Below, piece after piece: positions 9,688 through 16,068 of a DNA stretch of 64,000 bases. Source of the DNA: Draconibacterium mangrovi_A (GTDB lineage Bacteria; Bacteroidota; Bacteroidia; Bacteroidales; Prolixibacteraceae); NCBI RefSeq assembly GCF_037646455.1, contig NZ_JBBIXN010000002.1, forward strand, positions 868,001 to 932,000, given 5' to 3'. Position numbers and translations under genes: made by a program. The notes beneath the pieces were generated by a model that saw only the letters and a list, made by a program, of their open reading frames with translations, did no database searches and was not told the DNA's origin. The first letter of the stretch is position 1, and each line of letters opens with the position of its first letter.

Positions 9688-10202
9688 TAACAGAACAAGT
9701 AATACTGGTGGATGAAAACGATCTGGAGACGGGTGTTATGGAAAAAATGGAGGCGCACCGAAATGCTGTTTTGCATCGGGCGGTTTCTGTCTTTATTGTG
9801 AACAGTAAGGGAGAATGGCTTTTGCAGCAACGTGCTTTTAGTAAATACCACTCCAACGGCTTATGGACAAACACGTGCTGCAGCCACCCGCGACCCGGCG
9901 AAAGTAGCCTGGAAACGGCTAAGAGACGCCTGAAAGAAGAAATGGGAATGACTGCTGAACTTTCCGAGATGTTTCACTTTATCTACAAGGAGCCACTCGA
10001 CAACGAATTGACCGAGTACGAGTTGGATCACGTGTTTATCGGTTTCAGCGACGAACACCCCAATATAAACACCGACGAAGTATTCAACTGGAAATATGTA
10101 ACTTACGATGAACTAAAAAAGGACATTGACAAGCACCCGGAGAATTACACCGTTTGGTTCCTTAAGATTGTGGACCGGGTACATCAACATTTAAATAAAT
10201 GA
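9684..10202 (+). CDS. idi: Isopentenyl-diphosphate delta-isomerase, type I
   Basis: 172 residues, Nudix-like type I isomerase. Catalytic Cys is in TNTCCSHP (C66 aligns with the family Cys) and the catalytic Glu in YELDHV. It interconverts IPP and DMAPP, supplying the starter for polyprenyl chains. Length is that of E. coli Idi. The gene overlaps crtB by 4 bases and crtZ by 4 bases (both ATGA), implying translational coupling and a role dedicated to carotenoid precursor balance. Confidence 0.93.
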   Translation: MITEQVILVDENDLETGVMEKMEAHRNAVLHRAVSVFIVNSKGEWLLQQRAFSKYHSNGLWTNTCCSHPRPGESSLETAKRRLKEEMGMTAELSEMFHFIYKEPLDNELTEYELDHVFIGFSDEHPNINTDEVFNWKYVTYDELKKDIDKHPENYTVWFLKIVDRVHQHLNK

Positions 10203-10678
10203 TTGTAAACATCATACTGGTTATCCTTTCATTTGCCTTCATGGAATTGGTTGCATGGTCGAACCACAAATTCATTATGCACGGTTTTTTGTGGAAATGG
10301 CATGCCGATCATCATGTAAACGACCACAAGAAAAATGCGTCGCAAACCGACCTCTATAATCCGGGGTTTGAGAAGAACGATTACTTTTTCCTGGTTTATG
10401 CGATTCCTGCTATTATCCTTTTGGCGCTCGGATTTTATTTTTCAATTTCCGCTTTAATCGCTATCGGAATTGGCATTTCGCTTTATGGATTGACGTACTT
10501 TACAATCCATGATGTGATGATCCATCAGCGGCTGAAAATACCTTTTCTTACTCATCCAAAAAGCAAGTACCTGCAGGCCGTTGCCGAAGCACATCTGGCA
10601 CATCACCGGGGCAAGAATGTAAAAGATTTCAACAATTATGGATTGCTTATTTTTCAACCTCGATTTTTAAAGAAATAA
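10199..10678 (+). CDS. crtZ: Beta-carotene 3-hydroxylase
   Basis: 159 residues, non-haem di-iron membrane hydroxylase. All four His clusters of the CrtZ family are visible: HKFIMH, HADHH, HDVMIH and HLAHH, with three or four hydrophobic helices between. It adds a 3-hydroxyl to beta-ionone rings. Together with a cyclase acting on one or both ends of lycopene, it would give cryptoxanthin, zeaxanthin or a 3-hydroxylated monocyclic carotenoid. The start overlaps the idi stop by 4 bases and the stop abuts the next ATG directly. Confidence 0.92.
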   Translation: MIVNIILVILSFAFMELVAWSNHKFIMHGFLWKWHADHHVNDHKKNASQTDLYNPGFEKNDYFFLVYAIPAIILLALGFYFSISALIAIGIGISLYGLTYFTIHDVMIHQRLKIPFLTHPKSKYLQAVAEAHLAHHRGKNVKDFNNYGLLIFQPRFLKK

Positions 10679-11359
10679 ATGTCGTTATACTTCCTGCTTT
10701 TGCTGATTACCGGTATTGTTCCCTTGTCGTTGAGTTTCGACAAGCGGCTTCGGTTTTATAAATCCTGGAAATATGTGTTACCTTCCATCATTGCCGTGGC
10801 AGCTGTATACATTGCCGTCGATGTTTATTTTACCAAAATGGATTATTGGGGATTTAACCCAAGCTACCTTTCGGGCATTTACCTTTTTCATTTGCCAATT
10901 GAAGAAGTGCTGTTTTTTGTGGTGGTTCCATACGCCAGCATCTTTCTGCACGAATCGATCCTTGAATATTTCCCGCAGGTAAAATTGGGTCATAAATTCA
11001 ATACTGTACTCACCATTTTTTTAGTACTACTCAGTTTTGACCTACTAATTTCGAATACTGAAAAGAGTTACACCTTCTATATTTTCACCAAACTGGCCGT
11101 CGTTTTGATTCTGGCACTTTGGTTTCGTTCCCGGGCTATAAGGTCTTTTTACCTGACGTTTATCGTCATTCTCATCCCTTTTCTTATCGTAAACGGCATC
11201 CTCACAGGATCGTTTATCGATGAAGAAGTAGTTTGGTACAACGATGCAGAAACCCTTGGAATTCGTATTTTTACTATACCTGTTGAAGATTTTGCGTATG
11301 CCTTTAGCATGATCCTGCTTAATCTTCTGCTGATTGAAAAACTAAAAAAACTCTACTGA
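10679..11359 (+). CDS. Lycopene beta-cyclase, fused CrtYc-CrtYd type
   Basis: 226 residues, about six to seven membrane helices. The protein has two homologous halves, as in the fused heterodimer-type cyclase of fungi, archaea and some Bacteroidota. Each half keeps the acidic motif: FHLPIEEVLFF (first) and FTIPVEDFAYAF (second), the PxE(E/D) signature thought to do acid catalysis. It lacks the Rossmann fold of CrtY/CrtL. It converts psi ends of lycopene or neurosporene to beta rings. The next gene hydrates a psi end, so the product is probably cyclised at one end only. The ATG follows the crtZ stop with no gap. Confidence 0.9.
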   Translation: MSLYFLLLLITGIVPLSLSFDKRLRFYKSWKYVLPSIIAVAAVYIAVDVYFTKMDYWGFNPSYLSGIYLFHLPIEEVLFFVVVPYASIFLHESILEYFPQVKLGHKFNTVLTIFLVLLSFDLLISNTEKSYTFYIFTKLAVVLILALWFRSRAIRSFYLTFIVILIPFLIVNGILTGSFIDEEVVWYNDAETLGIRIFTIPVEDFAYAFSMILLNLLLIEKLKKLY

Positions 11360-11362
11360 TCC

Positions 11363-12034
11363 TTGCAACAGCAATTCGATAAAATAGCGGATTACCTCGA
11401 CCTCCACTTTACTAAAGTTGTGCTCTTTTTTGTGGTGTTTTACGGGGTTGGAATTATCGGTTTGTCGATACCAGCTACCTACCCCATTTTTACAAAACTA
11501 ACACCACTCGCACTTTTACTGAGCACGGTTGCCATGGCCTTTTTTCATCGCACATATTCCGAAAAAGCACTGGCCTTTTTTGGCGTCATCTACCTGATCG
11601 GATTTGGCGTTGAAGTGATTGGGGTGAATACCAAATTAATTTTTGGACATTATACTTATGGAAGTGGACTTGGACCAAAGCTATTAGAAACTCCACTCAT
11701 TATCGGGGTGAACTGGTTATTGCTGGTCTATGCGGCCAATTCAGTGATCGAACGATTTGTAAGTAATCGCTTCGGAGTGATTTTGCTGGCCGGCTTAGCA
11801 CTTGTGGGTTACGATCTGATCCTTGAACAGGCAGCGCCTTTGATCGATATGTGGAGCTGGCAAAACAATACAGTTCCTGTGCAAAACTACCTCGCCTGGC
11901 TGGTATTGGCGGTCTTACTTTCAGGAGTACTGCTTTTTTCGGGAGTACCCGTAAAAAACCGACTGGCACCCGTAATTTTAAGCTGCCAGACCCTCTTTTT
12001 TATTGTATTACTTTTTACACTGAACAGGCCGTGA
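11363..12034 (+). CDS. cruF: DUF422/CruF-family carotenoid 1,2-hydratase
   Basis: 223 residues with about seven membrane helices and the DUF422 signature EVIGVNTKLIFGHYTYG, then GVNWLLLVYA and GYDLILEQAA. The CruF/bisanhydrobacterioruberin hydratase family adds water across the terminal double bond of an acyclic psi end, giving a tertiary C-1' hydroxyl, as in myxol, saproxanthin and chlorobactene-type pathways. Start: a TTG three bases after the cyclase stop is the only reasonable start, so translation is probably coupled. The C-1' hydroxyl would be the natural attachment point for the sugar added by the glycosyltransferase two genes on. Confidence 0.8.
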   Translation: MQQQFDKIADYLDLHFTKVVLFFVVFYGVGIIGLSIPATYPIFTKLTPLALLLSTVAMAFFHRTYSEKALAFFGVIYLIGFGVEVIGVNTKLIFGHYTYGSGLGPKLLETPLIIGVNWLLLVYAANSVIERFVSNRFGVILLAGLALVGYDLILEQAAPLIDMWSWQNNTVPVQNYLAWLVLAVLLSGVLLFSGVPVKNRLAPVILSCQTLFFIVLLFTLNRP

Positions 12035-12651
12035 TCATAAAAGCAAAACATAACGCCATAATTGATCCGTTTTTTCGATGGTACGTCATCCGGAAAATGA
12101 AACGATCATTCCATGAGCTTATAATCAATTCGGATGTTGAAGACCAAGGCAAACCTATTTTGCTGATCTGCAACCACAACAGTTGGTGGGACGGCATCTG
12201 GGCATTGCACCTCAACCAGCAAAAATTTCATCGTAAATTTCATTTTATGATGCTGGAGGAACAACTCAAAAAAAATTGGTTTTTCCAATACACAGGCGGA
12301 TTCTCAATTCGAAAATCTGACCGAACAGCAGTGGAATCGCTTAATTATGCAGCTGAATTGCTTGAAAATAAAAACAACCTGGTGTTGATGTTTCCGCAGG
12401 GAAAATTACAAAGCATGCACCGCAGAACGTTTACTTTCGAGAAGGGTATTGAGCGCATTCTCAAACGAACAAATAACGAAGTCGAGCTCGTGTTTGAAGT
12501 AAACCTGGTAGATTACTTTTCACAGGCAAAACCGAGCGTTTATTTGAACGCGACTGTTTACAGCGGTGAATATTCTCTGAATGCGATACAGGAAGCATAC
12601 AACGCCTTCTACCGGGAATGTATTCAACAACAAGAAAAAAAGGAAGTTTAA
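12031..12651 (+). CDS. PlsC-like acyltransferase, probably carotenoid glycoside acyltransferase
   Basis: 206 residues from a GTG start that overlaps the DUF422 stop (GTGA). The longer upstream frame would lie inside the previous gene and is not used. The lysophosphatidate-acyltransferase motif NHNSWWD gives HX4D with H49 and D54. A second block, MFPQGKL, matches the family FPEG motif. Members transfer fatty acyl groups from acyl-ACP or acyl-CoA to hydroxyls. In green sulfur bacteria the related CruD acylates chlorobactene glucoside. Placement between the C-1' hydratase and a GT2 glycosyltransferase suggests the same job here: fatty esterification of the sugar on a carotenoid. A house-keeping phospholipid role is less likely given the overlap. 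Confidence 0.75.
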   Translation: MIIKAKHNAIIDPFFRWYVIRKMKRSFHELIINSDVEDQGKPILLICNHNSWWDGIWALHLNQQKFHRKFHFMMLEEQLKKNWFFQYTGGFSIRKSDRTAVESLNYAAELLENKNNLVLMFPQGKLQSMHRRTFTFEKGIERILKRTNNEVELVFEVNLVDYFSQAKPSVYLNATVYSGEYSLNAIQEAYNAFYRECIQQQEKKEV

Positions 12652-12652
12652 T

Positions 12653-13741
12653 ATGTCGATCGTTGCCTGGTTTATATTCGGATTTGCAGTGCTTCAACTT
12701 GTCGTTGCGCTGGTCAACGTCTTGTTTCGTCAAGCTCTGCCCCAACCCGATCCTGATTTTCAACCTTTGGTTTCAGTAATGATCCCTGCACGAAACGAGG
12801 AACAAAATATTGGGCAAATTTTAAAAGATGTACAGGGGCAGTCGTACAAAAATATCGAGGTGCTGGTCTTTAACGATCAGTCGGAGGACCAAACAGCAGC
12901 GATTGTTGAAGATTTTGCTGCTGCCGACGAACGTATTAAGTTGATCAATTCCGAAGGACTGCCTGAAGGCTGGCTGGGAAAAAATCATGCCTGTTACAGG
13001 CTGGCTCAAAAAGCAAAAGGAGATTATTACCTCTTTCTGGATGCCGATGTCAGAGTCAGTGGAAACATCGTTCACCAGGCAATTGGCATGGTCAGAAAAC
13101 ACCAACTCGGACTATTGACAATTTTCCCCCGACAGATGATGAATACATGGGGCGAATGGCTGGTAGTTCCTTCCATGAATTACATTCTTCTGACGCTACT
13201 TCCGCTTGTAATGATTCGTTTATCGAACTTTGAGTCCATTTCTGCCGCCAACGGTCAGTTCATGCTTTTCGATGCCCAAACTTACAGACAACAAGAGCCT
13301 CATTTGAAACACCGGATGACACGTGTTGAAGACATTAGCATTGCCCGGTCATTCAAAAAAGCAGGCATCAAAATTGGCTGCCTTACAGGCACAAACGATA
13401 TTCGCTGCCGAATGTACAGCGGTTTCAACAACGCACTGCAAGGACTTTCGAGAAGTGTGATCATGTTTTTTGGTAACTCCATTTTTATGACCCTCCTTTT
13501 TTGGACGGTCAGCACCCTCGGATTTCTATTCGTGTGGTTTGTCCTGCCACCTGGCAGCTTTGTAATGTATGTGCTGATCTTGCTCTTCACACGTGTTTTT
13601 ATATCGTTTGCCAGCCAACAAAACATTTTAAAAAACCTGTTGTTAGGATTTTTTCAGAAGTGGGTGCTGGGATATGTGATTTTTATTGCTTTACGCTCGC
13701 AACTGCAAAGTACATTCGAATGGAAAGGAAGACAAGTATAA
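12653..13741 (+). CDS. GT2 glycosyltransferase, probable carotenoid glycosyltransferase (CruC/CrtQ-like)
   Basis: 362 residues, starting at ATG 12653 behind AGGAAG. The frame extends upstream but only within the previous gene. An N-terminal helix is followed by a GT-A domain with PARNEEQNIG, a VLVFNDQSEDQT nucleotide-binding loop, the GLPEGWLGKNHAC segment typical of the carotenoid/hopanoid-type branch, and the DXD-like D130-A-D132. Four or so C-terminal membrane helices follow. The family transfers sugars from nucleotide-sugars to lipid hydroxyls at the membrane. Between an acyltransferase and a desaturase in this operon, glycosylation of a hydroxylated carotenoid is the likely role. The sugar is unknown. 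Confidence 0.82.
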   Translation: MSIVAWFIFGFAVLQLVVALVNVLFRQALPQPDPDFQPLVSVMIPARNEEQNIGQILKDVQGQSYKNIEVLVFNDQSEDQTAAIVEDFAAADERIKLINSEGLPEGWLGKNHACYRLAQKAKGDYYLFLDADVRVSGNIVHQAIGMVRKHQLGLLTIFPRQMMNTWGEWLVVPSMNYILLTLLPLVMIRLSNFESISAANGQFMLFDAQTYRQQEPHLKHRMTRVEDISIARSFKKAGIKIGCLTGTNDIRCRMYSGFNNALQGLSRSVIMFFGNSIFMTLLFWTVSTLGFLFVWFVLPPGSFVMYVLILLFTRVFISFASQQNILKNLLLGFFQKWVLGYVIFIALRSQLQSTFEWKGRQV

Positions 13742-14457
13742 TACTATTTACTTTAGTGGTATTTCCGTTGCTGTTGGCAGCTTCTGAAAAAACACGGATC
13801 TACCAGGCATTTATTCACAACCGGATGGAAGACTGGAAAGCGGTGATCGATGACATGGAAAGCCACAAAACCAGTGAAACTGCCCGGCTTGCCAAACTGG
13901 TGAATTACCAGTACGGATACATTGGCTATTGTTTGGGCGTTGAAAAAGACAAGGAGGCACGCAATTACCTCGAAAAGGCCGAAAAAAATTTGGATATGTT
14001 GGAAGACGAGGGATACAGACCGTCAGATATCCACGCATACAAATCGGCTTTTTACGGATATAAAATTGGCTTATCACCAATCAAAGCCCCTATTTTCGGG
14101 CCTAAAAGCGTTAAGCAGGCTGAACTGGCTATCGAAGCCGATTCAACCAATCCAATGGGCTACATTCAGCAGGGCAATGCGCAATTTTACATGCCGCCGA
14201 TTTTTGGCGGATCAAAAACCGAGGCCATCAAAAAGTTCGGGAAAGCCTTGCAACTGATGAAACAAAATGGAGAATCGGTGGAAAACGACTGGAACTATCT
14301 GAGCTTACTGGTTTTGATTGCGCAGTCGTACGAAGAAATGGAAAAATGGGAACAGGCAGAAAAATATTATATGCAGGCCCTGGCCGCAGAACCCGATTTT
14401 AAGTGGGTAAAAGACGAATTGCTGCCGGGATTAATCAAGAAAAAAAACGATGAATAA
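13720..14457 (+). CDS. Exported TPR-like protein within the carotenoid operon
   Basis: 245 residues from ATG 13720, overlapping the glycosyltransferase by 22 bases. A signal peptide (1-22, FPLLLAAS) is followed by helical repeats. The last two helices (NYLSLLVLIAQSYEEMEKW, EQAEKYYMQALAAEPDF) form a clear TPR, and AELAIEADSTNPMGYIQQGNA looks like another. It has no enzyme motif. TPR proteins scaffold protein complexes. This one would act on the periplasmic side, where mature carotenoid glycosides are placed, so a role in assembly or transport of the pigment is possible but unproven. The downstream desaturase overlaps it by 8 bases. Confidence 0.75.
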   Translation: MERKTSIILFTLVVFPLLLAASEKTRIYQAFIHNRMEDWKAVIDDMESHKTSETARLAKLVNYQYGYIGYCLGVEKDKEARNYLEKAEKNLDMLEDEGYRPSDIHAYKSAFYGYKIGLSPIKAPIFGPKSVKQAELAIEADSTNPMGYIQQGNAQFYMPPIFGGSKTEAIKKFGKALQLMKQNGESVENDWNYLSLLVLIAQSYEEMEKWEQAEKYYMQALAAEPDFKWVKDELLPGLIKKKNDE

Positions 14458-15925
14458 AAAAGTATTGGTTGTAGGTGCAGGACTTGGCGGCTTGGCCACT
14501 GCCCTTCGTTTGGTAAAAAGGGGTTATTCGGTTGAAATGATCGAGAAAAACGAGCAGGCCGGCGGACGGTTGAACCAGATCAAAAAAGACGGTTTTACTT
14601 TCGATACCGGGCCAAGTTTTTTCAGCATGTCCTACGAATTTGAAGAGTTTGCAAGAGATTGCAACATCGAGCTTCCATTCGATTATTTCGAACTCGATCC
14701 TTTATATTCGGTGAATTTTAAAGACAATCCGAGAACTTTTCACCTGTTTAAAGATGCCCAAAAACTGGCCGAACAGTTTGCGGAGATCGAACCCGATTTT
14801 CAGGAAAAGTTTGAGAAATACCAGAAAAAAGCCGGTGCACTTTTCAACGATACGGTTGACCTGGTGATAAAGCAGAATTTTAATTCGATGTTGCATTACA
14901 TCTTCACGCTGATGCGTGTAAATCCCGTGCATATTCCCGTGCTTTTTAAAAGTTTCTATCAACACGTTAATAAGTACTTTTCGTCGAAAGAAGCCGTACA
15001 GATCATTTCGCTGGTCGCTTTTTTTCTGGGCCGAACGCCTTTCGATACCATGGCCATATACAGTCTGCTGTCGTACACCGAGTTCAAACACGACGGCTAC
15101 TACAACGTAAAAGGCGGGATGTACAAAATTGTTGAAGGATTGGTAAAAGAACTCGAAAAGGAAAACATCAGGATTCATTACAATACCGAAATCACCGGAT
15201 TCGAAGAAAAAAATGGCAAACTGCTTAGCCTGATTGACCAAAACGGCAAAAAATGGCAGTCCGACAGCTACCTGATCAATTCGGATGCAGCCTGGTTCCG
15301 AGGAAATATTTTTAAACGCAAAGCTTATTCTGAAAAGAAATTGGACAAGATGAGCTGGACCATGGGCTACCTTACTTTTTATGTGGGCATCAAACGTAAA
15401 CTACCAATGGTCGACCATCACAATTACTACCTGGGCGGCAACTACGAAGCTTATGCCAACAACATCATGCAAAATCCTGATACTCTCGAAAAACCTTACT
15501 ACTACGTAAACGTTCTGTCGAAAAATAATGCCGACTGCGCCCCCGAAGGCTGCGAAAGTTTGTTCTTTGTTTGCCCAGTGCCAAACCTCTACCACAAACC
15601 CGACTGGAGCGACAAACAGGAAATTGTTAACAGCATAATCGATGACTTCTCCGAAAGAATTGGGGTGAACATTCAAAAAGAGATCGTTACACAAACCATT
15701 TATACCCCCATCGAATGGCGCGACCGTTTTAACCTGCACCGGGGAAGCGGACTTGGACTTTCACACAACATGAACCAGATTGGACACATGCGACCAAGAA
15801 ATGTTGATGAAAAATACAACAACGTTTTTTACGTCGGAGCTTCCACTGCTCCGGGCGCCGGCTTGCCGATGGCCATTATCAGTTCGAAACTTGCATTTGA
15901 ACGAATTGATAAACACTTCCGTTAA
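14450..15925 (+). CDS. crtI: CrtI-family carotenoid desaturase (phytoene desaturase or CrtD-like)
   Basis: 491 residues. N-terminal FAD/NAD-binding loop VVGAGLGGLA (7-16), EKNEQAGGRLNQI, and a C-terminal FAD motif FYVGASTAPGAGLPMAI, all diagnostic of CrtI-type desaturases. It introduces conjugated double bonds into phytoene, usually four to reach lycopene. It is the only desaturase in the operon. CruF-containing pathways usually also have a 3',4'-desaturase (CrtD) of the same family, so either this protein does the phytoene steps and CrtD lies elsewhere, or the reverse. Last gene of the operon, 143 bases before ppc. Confidence 0.88.
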   Translation: MNKKVLVVGAGLGGLATALRLVKRGYSVEMIEKNEQAGGRLNQIKKDGFTFDTGPSFFSMSYEFEEFARDCNIELPFDYFELDPLYSVNFKDNPRTFHLFKDAQKLAEQFAEIEPDFQEKFEKYQKKAGALFNDTVDLVIKQNFNSMLHYIFTLMRVNPVHIPVLFKSFYQHVNKYFSSKEAVQIISLVAFFLGRTPFDTMAIYSLLSYTEFKHDGYYNVKGGMYKIVEGLVKELEKENIRIHYNTEITGFEEKNGKLLSLIDQNGKKWQSDSYLINSDAAWFRGNIFKRKAYSEKKLDKMSWTMGYLTFYVGIKRKLPMVDHHNYYLGGNYEAYANNIMQNPDTLEKPYYYVNVLSKNNADCAPEGCESLFFVCPVPNLYHKPDWSDKQEIVNSIIDDFSERIGVNIQKEIVTQTIYTPIEWRDRFNLHRGSGLGLSHNMNQIGHMRPRNVDEKYNNVFYVGASTAPGAGLPMAIISSKLAFERIDKHFR

Positions 15926-16068
15926 ACTGTTGTTAGTGTTGTGGGAAATTCCTTTAATTATAGCTTGTGAAACGAGCATGAAAAAATCTCACAAAACGTG
16001 AATGATTATAAACATGGACGTTCTCCATATTACTCGGGATAACCTTAAGAATAAACAATTATAAACAG

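Noticed and set aside
11851..12030. Long N-terminal extension of the acyltransferase frame
   Set aside because: It lies inside the DUF422 gene in another frame. GTG 12031 overlapping the previous stop fits the operon pattern and the protein start.
12581..12652. Upstream extension of the glycosyltransferase
   Set aside because: It overlaps the acyltransferase gene. ATG 12653 has AGGAAG before it and begins a membrane helix as expected.
13501..13719. Upstream extension of the TPR protein
   Set aside because: It would lie in the glycosyltransferase gene, while ATG 13720 begins a normal signal peptide.
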